Shown: one piece after another, positions 35,149 through 43,036 of the stretch
How positions within the stretch are numbered: the first letter of the stretch is position 1
Layout: every line of letters starts with the position of its first letter
Source of the DNA: Actinomycetes bacterium
Lineage (GTDB): Bacteria > Actinomycetota > Actinomycetes > Propionibacteriales > Nocardioidaceae
Assembly: GCA_023417775.1 (NCBI GenBank)
Contig: JAEZEJ010000125.1
Span: 4,282-68,281 of the forward strand
Length of the DNA: 64,000 bases
Direction of reading: 5' to 3'
The notes under the pieces: generated by a model
Databases searched by the model: none
The model's input: only the letters and a program-made list of their open reading frames with translations
Told to the model about the DNA's origin: nothing
Translations under genes and position numbers: made by a program

Positions 35149-35340
35149 AGCCCGCGCAACGAACCGTCTGGCCTTCGGGGACCCGCCCTGAGCGAGCACA
35201 GGATGGCCCAGCACCGGATCGCCGAGGCACGCATCGGCGTCGACGCGACGTGCCTCGTCGTCCTCGATACCGCCGAGCGGATGGCTCACTTCGAGGGCGC
35301 CGGTCGGCATGGCGGCATCGCCCTAGCCAGGCATACCTAG
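35149..35340 (+). pseudogene. Acyl-CoA dehydrogenase remnant with a frameshift
   Basis: The 397-base gap 35007-35403 holds no intact gene, but a translated fragment reads ARATNRLAFGDPP and then a TGA. One frame over, from 35188, it continues LSEHRMAQHRIAEARIG, LVVLDTAERMAHFEGAG and GIALARHT to a stop at 35340. Joined, this parallels the helical region VAWGRPLSEQGVVREWIARS of the acyl-CoA dehydrogenase at 3837. It looks like the leftover of an internal part of such a gene after a frameshift and deletions on both sides. Confidence 0.6.
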
Positions 35341-35403
35341 CATCTAGCGCCGCGGCATGATTCGGCCGGCTCCTGGGATCGCGCCTGATTTGGCGCAGTG
35401 TCA

Positions 35404-36588
35404 TCAGTCCAGTCGCCGGAAGAGCGCCGCGAGCGCCTGGCCGCCGCCGATACACATCGTGACGATGCCGAACTCGCCGCCGGTTCGACGCAAGTGCTTG
35501 ACCACCCGCAGCGACAGGATCGCACCCGTCGCCCCGACGGGGTGGCCGAGCGCGATCGCCCCGCCGTAGGGATTCGTCCTCTCCGGATCGAGTCCCACAT
35601 CGCGCGACACGGCCACGGCTTGGGACGCGAATGCCTCGTTCAGTTCGACGATGTCGATGTCGGAGACTGTGAGTCCGGATTTCTCGAACAGCGAACGCAG
35701 AGCGAATGTCGGTGCATAGCCCATCAGTCCGGGCTCCATCGCGGCCGTGGTGACATGCTCCAGTGCCACCAGACCTGTCATGCCTCGACTACGGGCAACC
35801 GATTCCTTGGCCAACACGACCGCGGCCCCACCGTCGTTGATGCCCGAGGCGTTCCCTGCGGTGACCGTGCCGTCCTTCGTGAATGCCGCTCGCAGCCCAG
35901 CCAGTGCATCGATCGTCGTCTCCGGCTTCGGATGCTCGTCGGTCTCGACGAGCACTGCTCGACGCCTGACGTTCACCTCCACGGGCACGATCTCCTCGCG
36001 GAACGCCTCTTTCGCCACCTCAGTCGCCGCTCGACGCTGCGACTGAAGCGCGAATTCATCTTGCTCCGCGCGCGAGACGCCGTATTTCTCCGCGACTGCC
36101 TCAGCTGTGACACCCATGTGGACACCACCAAACGGATCAGTGAGCATCGCCACCGTGCCGTCAACGAGCGACCGGTCCCCCAATCGGTAGCCCGACCGAG
36201 CATCGAAGTCATAGAACGGCATGCGGCTCATCGCCTCATTGCCGCCGCCGATGGCGAAATCCATATCGTTCCAGCTCATCTCCTGCGCTGCCGACCAGAT
36301 CGCCTGCAGACCTGAACCACACAGTCGGTTCACGGTGAACGCCGGCACTGACGTGGGCAGACCAGCCTCAATCGCTACTCTGCGCGCGTTATAGGCGTCC
36401 GCACCGACCTGACCGATGCAGCCCATCACCACCTCGCCGGCGTCATCGACGGTGATGCCCGAACGTCTGATCGCCTCCGCCACCGCGGCCGCGCCCAATG
36501 CGTGCGCAGGCACGTCCTTGAACTGACCGCCGAAGCTTCCGACCGGCGTCCGCGCGCCGTCCACCACGACGATTCTGTCTTGCGTCAT
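35404..36588 (-). CDS. Thiolase (acetyl-CoA C-acetyltransferase)
   Basis: 394 residues of normal thiolase length. The nucleophilic cysteine is in VNRLCGSGLQAI, the His in GGAIALGHPVGATGA and the second cysteine in TMCIGGGQAL, a complete catalytic set of the biosynthetic/degradative acetoacetyl-CoA thiolase type. It lies 44 bases downstream of icmF on the same strand, so the two are likely co-transcribed. Together they could turn branched acyl-CoA into straight-chain butyryl-CoA and then acetyl-CoA. Confidence 0.9.
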   Translation of the reverse strand: MTQDRIVVVDGARTPVGSFGGQFKDVPAHALGAAAVAEAIRRSGITVDDAGEVVMGCIGQVGADAYNARRVAIEAGLPTSVPAFTVNRLCGSGLQAIWSAAQEMSWNDMDFAIGGGNEAMSRMPFYDFDARSGYRLGDRSLVDGTVAMLTDPFGGVHMGVTAEAVAEKYGVSRAEQDEFALQSQRRAATEVAKEAFREEIVPVEVNVRRRAVLVETDEHPKPETTIDALAGLRAAFTKDGTVTAGNASGINDGGAAVVLAKESVARSRGMTGLVALEHVTTAAMEPGLMGYAPTFALRSLFEKSGLTVSDIDIVELNEAFASQAVAVSRDVGLDPERTNPYGGAIALGHPVGATGAILSLRVVKHLRRTGGEFGIVTMCIGGGQALAALFRRLD

Positions 36589-36632
36589 CTGCTATGTCCC
36601 TATCCGTAGAGATTCTTGTGTTGCCGGCGAGG

Positions 36633-39600
36633 TCAGGCGTTGCGGCGGTATTGGCCGCCGACCTCGAAGAAGGCGTCGGTGATTTGTTGGAGGGAGCATA
36701 CGCGGGCGGCGTCCATCAACACGGCGAACACGTTCTCCCCGTTGGTTGCTGCTTCTTTGAGTCGTGCCAGCGCCGACTCGGCATCGGTGCGGTGGCTCGC
36801 GTGGAAGGTATGGAGTCGGTCGAGTTGGGACTGTTTCTCTTGTTCGGTGGCGCGGGCGAGTTCGACGGTGGGCGGCTCCTGGTCCGTGACCTGCGGGCGG
36901 AAGGTGTTCACGCCGATGATGGGCAGGGTGCCGTCGTGTTTGCGCTGTTCGTAGAGCATTGATTCGTCTTGGATGCGACCGCGTTGGTAGCCGGTCTCCA
37001 TGGCGCCGAGTACGCCGCCGCGTTCGTTGATCGCGTCGAACTCAGCGAGCACCGCCGCCTCGACCAGATCGGTCAGTTCGTCGATGATGAACGAGCCCTG
37101 GAGTGGGTTCTCGTTCATCGCCAGCCCCCACTCGCGGCCGATGATGAGCTGGATCGCCAGCGCCCGGCGGACCGACTCGGCGCTGGGGGTGGTGACGGCT
37201 TCGTCGTAGGCGTTGGTGTGCAGGCTGTTGGCGTTGTCGTAGATCGCGATGAGCGCCTGCAGGGTGGTGCGGATGTCGTTGAAGTGCATCTCCTGGGCGT
37301 GCAGGGAGCGACCCGAGGTTTGCACGTGGTACTTGAGCTTCTGGCTGCGTTCGTTCGCGCCGTATTTGTCGCGCATCGTCACGGCCCAGATGCGTCGGGC
37401 GACACGACCGAGCACCGAGTATTCGGGGTCCATGCCGTTGCTGAAGAAGAAGGACAGGTTCGGGGCGAAGTCGTCGATGTCCATGCCGCGGGCGAGGTAG
37501 GACTCGACATAGGTGAAGCCGTTGGCGAGGGTGAACGCGAGTTGGCTGATGGGGTTCGCTCCGGCCTCGGCGATGTGGTAGCCCGAGATCGACACCGAGT
37601 AGAAGTTCCGCACTCCCTCGTCGATGAAGTACTGCTGGATGTCGCCCATCATCTTGAGGCTGAACTCGGTGGAGAACAGGCAGGTGTTCTGGCCCTGGTC
37701 CTCCTTGAGGATGTCGGCCTGGACGGTGCCGCGGACGCTCTGCAGCGCGCCGCGGCGCAGCTCCTCGCGTTCGGCGGCATCGGGCTCGCGCTCCTCGCGC
37801 TCGCGGAAGGCCTCGACCTGCTGGTCGATGACGGTATTGAGGAAGAACGCGAGGACGGTGGGAGCGGGACCGTTGATCGTCATCGAGACACTCGTGGTCG
37901 GCGCGGTCAGGTCGAAGCCGTCGTAGAGCACCCTCATGTCATCGAGCGTGGCGATCGAGACACCAGAGGTGCCGACCTTGCCGTAGATGTCCGGGCGCAG
38001 ATCGGGGTCGCGGCCGTACAGGGTGACCGAGTCGAAGGCCGTCGACAGGCGGGTGGCGGGCTGGCCCTCGCTGAGCAGCTTGAAGCGCCGGTTGGTGCGG
38101 AACGGGTCGCCCTCACCGGCGAACATCCGCGCCGGGTCCTCGTTGTCGCGTTTGAACTTGAACACCCCGGCGGTGAACGGGAAGAAGCCCGGCAGGTTCT
38201 CGCGGCGCCAGAACCGCACCAGCTCGCCGTGATCGGTGAACCGGGGAAGCGCAACGCGCGGGATCTTCGACCCGGACAGCGACTCGCGGGTGAGACGGGT
38301 ATGGATCTCCTGGTCCCGCACCACCACGACCTGCTCGTCCCCGGAGTAGGACTCCACGATCGCGGGCCACGCCGCGATCTGGTCACGGACCTGCACGGGC
38401 AGCTCGGCCTCGGCGCGGTCGGCGGCCTCGAGCACCGTGGTCTCCTCCAGCTCGCCCGCGACCTCGCGGAACCGCTGGGCGCGGGCGGCCTGCCGGGAGA
38501 GCTCGATGGTCCGGGCGTGGTAGCCGCGCACGGTCTCGGCGATCTCAGCCAGATACCGCACCCGGTCCGGGGGCATGACATGGTCCTCGTCGCTGGAATG
38601 ACGCACCGAGACGTGCGGCAGCACCCCGGGCTCGATGCCGACGAGATCGCGCACGGTCTGGTAGAGCGCGGTCACACCATCATCATTGAAGGTCGCGGCC
38701 GAGGTGCCGAAGACCGGCATCTCGTCGGGCCTGGATCCGAAGGCCTCACGGTTGCGCACCAACTGACGGCCCACATCACGTAACGCGTCCTTGGCCCCCC
38801 GCCGCTCGAACTTGTTGATCGCGACCACATCGGCGAAGTCGAGCATGTCGATCTTCTCCAGCTGCGAAGCAGCACCGAACTCCGGCGTCATCACATACAG
38901 CGCATGGTCCACGAAAGGCAGGATCCCGGCATCACCCTGCCCGATCCCCGGGGTCTCAACGATGACCAGATCGTTCCCCGCGGCCTTCAACACCGCGATC
39001 GCATCAGCCAGGCCCTCCGGCGTCTCATGGGCGCCGCGGGTGGCGAGCGAGCGGAAGTAGACGCGGTCGCCGTCTAGGGAGTTCATCCGGATCCGGTCGC
39101 CGAGCAGCGCGCCGCCGCCCTTGCGTCGGGTGGGGTCGACCGCGATAACACCGATCCGCAACTTGTCCTGCTGGTCGACGCGGAAGCGCCGCACCAGCTC
39201 GTCGGTGAGCGAGCTCTTGCCCGACCCGCCAGTGCCGGTGATGCCGAGCACGGGGGCGCCCGAGGCGGCAGCGGCGGCGCGGAGTCGAGCGCCGAGGTCG
39301 CCCTCGAGGCGACCGGCCTCGGCGCCTGAGACGGCACGGGCGACGGCGGAGCGCTCACCGGCCATGACCGCCGCGGGGTCGGGTCGTCCTCGCTCCCACA
39401 GGTCCACATCGCATTCGGCGATCAACTCATTGATCATGCCGGCGAGTCCGAGTCGCTGGCCGTCCTCGGGCGAGAAGATATGCACGCCGGCGTTTCGTAG
39501 GCGGGCGATCTCCTCGGGCACGATCACGCCCCCGCCACCGCCGTAGACCCTGACATCGCCGGCGCCGCGCTCGGCCAGCGATTCGACGAGGTACTCGAAG

Positions 39601-39821
39601 AACTCCACGTGCCCGCCCTGATAGGAACTGACCGCCACGCCCTGGGCGTCCTCCTCCAGGGCCGCGTCCACGACCTCGGCCACCGACCGGTTGTGGCCGA
39701 GGTGCACCACTTCCGCGCCTTGGGATTGCAGGATGCGCCGCATGATGTTGATGCTCGCGTCGTGACCGTCGAAGAGCGCGGAGGCGGTGACGAAGCGGAC
39801 CGGATGGGTGGGAACGTGCAT
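36633..39821 (-). CDS. icmF: Fused isobutyryl-CoA mutase (IcmF), cobalamin-dependent
   Basis: 1062-residue fusion. Residues 8-140 are a cobalamin-binding domain with DGHDASI giving the axial His 20. Residues about 185-440 are a MeaB-like GTPase chaperone (P-loop GITGTGGSGKSS at 193-204, VAINKFERRGAKD later). The remainder, about 540-1062, is the acyl-CoA mutase barrel, with FDLTAPTTSVSMTINGPAP and the conserved SGYHIAEAGANP stretch. This order is diagnostic of IcmF, which interconverts isobutyryl- and n-butyryl-CoA and, in some relatives, pivalyl- and isovaleryl-CoA. The start ATG follows GAGG at 6 bases. A 27-bp palindrome lies just upstream. Confidence 0.93.
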   Translation of the reverse strand: MHVPTHPVRFVTASALFDGHDASINIMRRILQSQGAEVVHLGHNRSVAEVVDAALEEDAQGVAVSSYQGGHVEFFEYLVESLAERGAGDVRVYGGGGGVIVPEEIARLRNAGVHIFSPEDGQRLGLAGMINELIAECDVDLWERGRPDPAAVMAGERSAVARAVSGAEAGRLEGDLGARLRAAAAASGAPVLGITGTGGSGKSSLTDELVRRFRVDQQDKLRIGVIAVDPTRRKGGGALLGDRIRMNSLDGDRVYFRSLATRGAHETPEGLADAIAVLKAAGNDLVIVETPGIGQGDAGILPFVDHALYVMTPEFGAASQLEKIDMLDFADVVAINKFERRGAKDALRDVGRQLVRNREAFGSRPDEMPVFGTSAATFNDDGVTALYQTVRDLVGIEPGVLPHVSVRHSSDEDHVMPPDRVRYLAEIAETVRGYHARTIELSRQAARAQRFREVAGELEETTVLEAADRAEAELPVQVRDQIAAWPAIVESYSGDEQVVVVRDQEIHTRLTRESLSGSKIPRVALPRFTDHGELVRFWRRENLPGFFPFTAGVFKFKRDNEDPARMFAGEGDPFRTNRRFKLLSEGQPATRLSTAFDSVTLYGRDPDLRPDIYGKVGTSGVSIATLDDMRVLYDGFDLTAPTTSVSMTINGPAPTVLAFFLNTVIDQQVEAFREREEREPDAAEREELRRGALQSVRGTVQADILKEDQGQNTCLFSTEFSLKMMGDIQQYFIDEGVRNFYSVSISGYHIAEAGANPISQLAFTLANGFTYVESYLARGMDIDDFAPNLSFFFSNGMDPEYSVLGRVARRIWAVTMRDKYGANERSQKLKYHVQTSGRSLHAQEMHFNDIRTTLQALIAIYDNANSLHTNAYDEAVTTPSAESVRRALAIQLIIGREWGLAMNENPLQGSFIIDELTDLVEAAVLAEFDAINERGGVLGAMETGYQRGRIQDESMLYEQRKHDGTLPIIGVNTFRPQVTDQEPPTVELARATEQEKQSQLDRLHTFHASHRTDAESALARLKEAATNGENVFAVLMDAARVCSLQQITDAFFEVGGQYRRNA

Positions 39822-39834
39822 GGGAGACCTCGCT

Positions 39835-39861
39835 GACTATTTACTAGGTCATAAAATAGTC
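39835..39861. promoter_or_regulatory. Palindromic operator candidate before icmF
   Basis: GACTATTT and AAATAGTC flank an 11-base AT-rich spacer, 14 to 40 bases upstream of the icmF start on the minus strand. The site overlaps the likely -10 region, so repressor binding would block icmF-thiolase transcription. Confidence 0.5.
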
Positions 39862-39904
39862 GGTCATCCTACTAAATGGAAGCGGGGAGCCTCGCTTCCT
39901 CGTC

Positions 39905-40035
39905 GGGTGTGGGGGCACCTCCCACAAGTCCGGCGAGTAGGGGCAACGTTCCGACAGAGAATCTGCCGCTTCCACCATCCAAACGTTCCCCCAAGCACTG
40001 CGCAGAGCTCCGTGCAGGGCGGTGCCCCCACACCC
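39905..40035. repeat. 131-bp element with perfect 15-bp terminal inverted repeats (MITE-like)
   Basis: GGGTGTGGGGGCACC (39905-39919) and its exact complement (40021-40035) enclose 101 bases without a supported gene. The interior is open in several frames but matches no family I recognise. No clear target-site duplication is visible. It could be a miniature transposable element or the base of a long stem. The rest of the 308-base gap 39822-40129 holds the icmF promoter and nothing else that I see. Confidence 0.5.
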
Positions 40036-40129
40036 AACGGGTACCGGGGCTAGTCGGTTAGGCTGCCGCACATGGCACCGCTGGACTTCGACCCGCAGAC
40101 CGCGTGCACCGAGGAGGACACCCGGCCGC

Positions 40130-41062
40130 TCAGTACGCGGGGAGACCGGTGCGGACGGCGCTTACGGAGACAGCGATCGCGCGCCGGACGTCATTGAGGG
40201 GAAACCCCAATAGGTCGTCGGCGATGCGCCCGCGCGGCACGACGAGCTGCGCCCCCTCCCCCGCGATGAGCTTTCCTGCTGGGACCATCGGATGAGTGAC
40301 GTGTTCCCCACTCGCCACTCGTACTCGTCGCTTGCTCCCGGCCTCGGAGAACACGAGAGCGAAGTAGTCCGCGAAGCTCAGATCCTCATCCCCCACGAGA
40401 TAGGAACTGCCACTCCCCCCACTCTCAAGGGCGGCGATCACCGCGGTGGCCAGCGACCTCACCGACATGTAGTTCGCACCACCCGGCGGAACGACATCGG
40501 GAAAGTCGGTGCGCCCATCCGCCCAATCGACCAGCCGCGCGAAAGCCTCGAGACTACGGGTGGTCGTCGCTCCGATCACCGAAGGCGGGTTCACCGTGCA
40601 GACGTTGAAATCTGACGTGGAGAGTGCGTTGACGCGGGTCTCGGCCAGCGCGCGAGCGCGAACGTACGGCACCACGTCGATCAGGTCGGGGCGCACGCAG
40701 TGGTAGTAACTCCCGATGTGCACGGCCCGACGGACGCCAGCGGCACGCGCGTGAACGAAGAACCGTGGAATCGCCTCAGTCTGAAGCCTGGCCCAGTCGA
40801 CTTCCTGGTCTCGTCCGCTCCGCCACCCGCTCACGTGGCGCACGTCCTGGCCGGCAGCGAACACCAGACCCTCCACACCCGAAAGGCCCTCGGGACTCTC
40901 CCGATCCATGTAATCGAGTGGAACGAATGGCAAGTCACCAATGAGCGGCTCGTCGACAGGGGGTGTGCGACCCGCGAGCATCACATCATGGCCCCGCCCC
41001 GTCAGAGCGTGAGCCACGGCAGCACCGATCAACCCGCTGCCCCCGACGACCATCACCCTCAT
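40130..41062 (-). CDS. NAD(P)-dependent epimerase/dehydratase-like protein (extended SDR)
   Basis: 310 residues. The N-terminal Rossmann motif VVGGSGLIGAAVA is clear. The usual YxxxK is seen as YVRAR, with Arg replacing the Lys, after HIGSYYHCVRPDL. Such atypical extended SDRs are often NAD(P)-binding reductases or 3-beta-hydroxysteroid-dehydrogenase-like enzymes of acyl-CoA pathways. The start overlaps the MaoC gene stop by 4 bases, so it is the second gene of a two-gene unit. The substrate is unknown. Confidence 0.75.
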   Translation of the reverse strand: MRVMVVGGSGLIGAAVAHALTGRGHDVMLAGRTPPVDEPLIGDLPFVPLDYMDRESPEGLSGVEGLVFAAGQDVRHVSGWRSGRDQEVDWARLQTEAIPRFFVHARAAGVRRAVHIGSYYHCVRPDLIDVVPYVRARALAETRVNALSTSDFNVCTVNPPSVIGATTTRSLEAFARLVDWADGRTDFPDVVPPGGANYMSVRSLATAVIAALESGGSGSSYLVGDEDLSFADYFALVFSEAGSKRRVRVASGEHVTHPMVPAGKLIAGEGAQLVVPRGRIADDLLGFPLNDVRRAIAVSVSAVRTGLPAY

Positions 41063-41850
41063 GGCGTCGCCTCGAACGAGGCAACAGCGTCCGAGATGAC
41101 CTTGCGGTCGCCGACCCGCACATCGAAGCGCTCACCTTCATACCGGTCGATCGTCAACGCGTCGCCAGGCAGAACCGGAGATGCGAAGCGCCCTTCCAGC
41201 TCACGGAGATCTGCCGGGTGCGCACCGGCAGCCTCCGCAAGCGGAAGCACTGCCATGGCCAGGGTGCAGAGGCCGTGCAGGATCGGGCGCGGCGCACCGA
41301 TCTTCGAGGCGGCCACAGGATCGACGTGGATGTGATGCTTGTCACCCAGCAGCCGGTAGATGACGGCTTGTTCGGGGTGCGTCTGAAGCTGGAGAGGCGA
41401 GCGCGGCGCTCCGAGCTCCTCCTGCCCGCGGGCTTCCCCACGGTTCCCGCCGAACCCGCCTTCTCCGGGGGCGAAGATCGACCATCGCGCAGAGAAGTAC
41501 TCCGACGCCACCTCCACCTCGAACACAGCGGCCTTGCCCTTGTCCCAAACGCGGCCGACCTGAGCCGTGAGGTCGATCGTCCCGGAGCGTGGCAAAGGCT
41601 GGAAGGTCTCGAGCCGCTGGCTGCCATGCACGGCCGTGCGCGAGTCGAACACCCCCGATGAACCCAGAACATCCGGCGCCCATTGGCCCAGGACGAATGC
41701 GAAGGTCGGCAGGACCCGCAGATCGCGTTCGAATACCAGATCGAGCTGCTCGGCGCGAGCGCCGACGGCGAGCGCATAGAGAATGACGTCATCCTCGTCG
41801 TAACTCACGCTCCGGGTTCCCAGACCCCGACCGGCCCATGGGTGTTCCAT
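41059..41850 (-). CDS. MaoC family enoyl-CoA hydratase 2 (double hot-dog)
   Basis: 263 residues. The N-terminal hot-dog half resembles the FAS1-like dehydratase domain and the C-terminal half carries the hydratase 2 motif YRLLGDKHHIHVDP followed by RPILHGLCTLAMA. The catalytic Asp and His are kept, but the Asn-Pro usual in this motif is His-His. The start ATG at 41850 follows GGAGGAG; the open frame extends upstream without support. Reaction: hydration of 2-enoyl-CoA to (3R)-hydroxyacyl-CoA. It is divergent from the plus-strand Liv/CoA-ligase operon across KstR2-like sites, so it probably processes the CoA ester formed there. Confidence 0.82.
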   Translation of the reverse strand: MEHPWAGRGLGTRSVSYDEDDVILYALAVGARAEQLDLVFERDLRVLPTFAFVLGQWAPDVLGSSGVFDSRTAVHGSQRLETFQPLPRSGTIDLTAQVGRVWDKGKAAVFEVEVASEYFSARWSIFAPGEGGFGGNRGEARGQEELGAPRSPLQLQTHPEQAVIYRLLGDKHHIHVDPVAASKIGAPRPILHGLCTLAMAVLPLAEAAGAHPADLRELEGRFASPVLPGDALTIDRYEGERFDVRVGDRKVISDAVASFEATP

Positions 41851-41999
41851 CGCTCCTCCAGTCTGATTCGCTCGAGCCACCCAGGAAGCAGGCGTCGCCG
41901 CCTCCCCGCCACGTCGACGTGGCCGGACACGGGAGACCGCTCCGATGAACCGGTGGGATGCCCACCTCGCCCCAGGGGTCACGAGCATGCGTGCCAGTC

Positions 42000-42023
42000 A
42001 ACCTAGCAAACAATTGCTTGGTT
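42000..42023. promoter_or_regulatory. KstR2-like palindrome in the divergent region
   Basis: On the minus strand ACCAAGCAATTGTT is one base away from AnCAAGnnCTTGnT. The surrounding 24 bases form the inverted repeat AACCnAGCAA / TTGCTnGGTT with 9 of 10 arm pairs. It lies in the 338-base gap 41851-42188 between the MaoC and dehydrogenase genes and could serve both directions. Confidence 0.5.
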
Positions 42024-42117
42024 CGACAACCGGATGAGCGCCTCGCGCCGCGAGGATCCGCGTCCGGCCCGACGGCGATCCCGATCCGGAGAAATGTGCC
42101 CCCCATGAAGATCTTCA

Positions 42118-42136
42118 CAACCAAATGGTTGCTTGG
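42118..42136 (+). promoter_or_regulatory. Degenerate second KstR2-like site
   Basis: AACCAAATGGTTGCTTGG keeps the outer half-sites (CCAA.. and GCTTGG) of the palindrome at 15447-15462 but differs in the core. It sits immediately upstream of the CRP-like tandem repeat. Confidence 0.35.
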
Positions 42137-42142
42137 TACGCT

Positions 42143-42175
42143 GTGGTGCGCATCACGGCGAGTGGTGCGCATCAC
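42143..42175. promoter_or_regulatory. Tandem GTGGTGCGCATCAC repeat (CRP/GlxR-like)
   Basis: Two identical 14-mers (42143-42156 and 42162-42175), 19 bases apart, inside a 43-bp near-palindrome bounded by ACGCTGTG and CACAGCGT (42138-42180). Each 14-mer is itself nearly palindromic and fits TGTGA-N6-TCACA with two mismatches. They lie immediately before the start of the plus-strand operon, and a related copy is at 12130-12148. Confidence 0.55.
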
Positions 42176-42188
42176 AGCGTCGAGAGGT

Positions 42189-42998
42189 GTGGTTCCCGTT
42201 AGCGACAGAAGTGTGGTGATCGGCGCAGGTCACCTAGGAAGCGCGTTCGCCGAACGCATCTCCAGCGTACGCCCCGTGACAGTGGTCGAGAGCTCGTCCG
42301 CCGCTCGGGCCGATTGCGTGACGCGGCTCGGCGTCCAGGGTGTCGAGAAGATCGCACACGTCGACTGGGACGAGGTCGACCACGCCCATGTCGTCGTTCG
42401 CACTGCCATGCAGGCGTCAGAGGTGCTGGGAGAGATCGATGAGGTCGCGTCGAGCTCCCTGGGCTGTCATGTCCATACGACATTGTCAGTCCCGGCGGCC
42501 CAGAGATTGAGCGCGACGGCATTCGCGAAGATCCGCTTCCTCGAACAGCCGATCACCGGTGGGGTCGAGCATGTCCGACAGGGAACAGCCGTGGTCCTCA
42601 CGACGACGGACCTGACGAGGACAGACCGCGAGTACCTGGAGACGATCATCGGTCGGCTCATCGAGTTCCGCGATGCCGGGGCACCGTCGCTGTCGAAACT
42701 CATCAACAATGTCGCCGCTGCCGTCGCGGCGGTGACCACCACGAAGCTGCTGCGCACTGCGCACGATCACGGTATCGATCTCGTCGCCCTGCGCGAGGTG
42801 CTCGACCACGGCTCGGGCGGAAGTTGGATGGCCAGCGCCTTGCCGACGCTCGACCCTGACCAAGCACAGCTGCTGTTCAAAGATGTTCGCCTGCTCGAAG
42901 AGAGTCTCGGCGACAGCGTGACCGTCGACCTCGCCGATGAGCAAGCGTTCGTCATCGGCCTCAGGCGCCTGCAGTCACATCTCATCGATCCTCACTGA
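42189..42998 (+). CDS. Beta-hydroxyacid dehydrogenase family protein (6-phosphogluconate dehydrogenase fold)
   Basis: About 269 residues. The NAD(P) motif VVIGAGHLGSAFAERI is at the start. HTTLSVPAAQRL corresponds to the substrate-binding turn, EQPITGGVEHVRQGT to the conserved SGG region, and LSKLINNVAAAV carries the catalytic lysine. The start is uncertain: the GTG at 42189 is preceded almost directly by GAGAGG, and a leaderless start is possible. Longer frames run through the regulatory repeats and are unlikely. It opens the Liv/CoA-ligase operon and is followed 38 bases later by the binding-protein gene. Probable role: oxidation of a 3-hydroxy acid or reduction of an oxo acid or imine. Confidence 0.75.
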   Translation: MVPVSDRSVVIGAGHLGSAFAERISSVRPVTVVESSSAARADCVTRLGVQGVEKIAHVDWDEVDHAHVVVRTAMQASEVLGEIDEVASSSLGCHVHTTLSVPAAQRLSATAFAKIRFLEQPITGGVEHVRQGTAVVLTTTDLTRTDREYLETIIGRLIEFRDAGAPSLSKLINNVAAAVAAVTTTKLLRTAHDHGIDLVALREVLDHGSGGSWMASALPTLDPDQAQLLFKDVRLLEESLGDSVTVDLADEQAFVIGLRRLQSHLIDPH

Positions 42999-43036
42999 TT
43001 CCCCCCGATTCACAGTCCATGGAAAGGAACCCAGCT

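Noticed and set aside
36969..38783. 604-codon plus-strand open frame
   Set aside because: Wholly antisense to icmF, whose domains are unmistakable; the frame is a codon-bias shadow.
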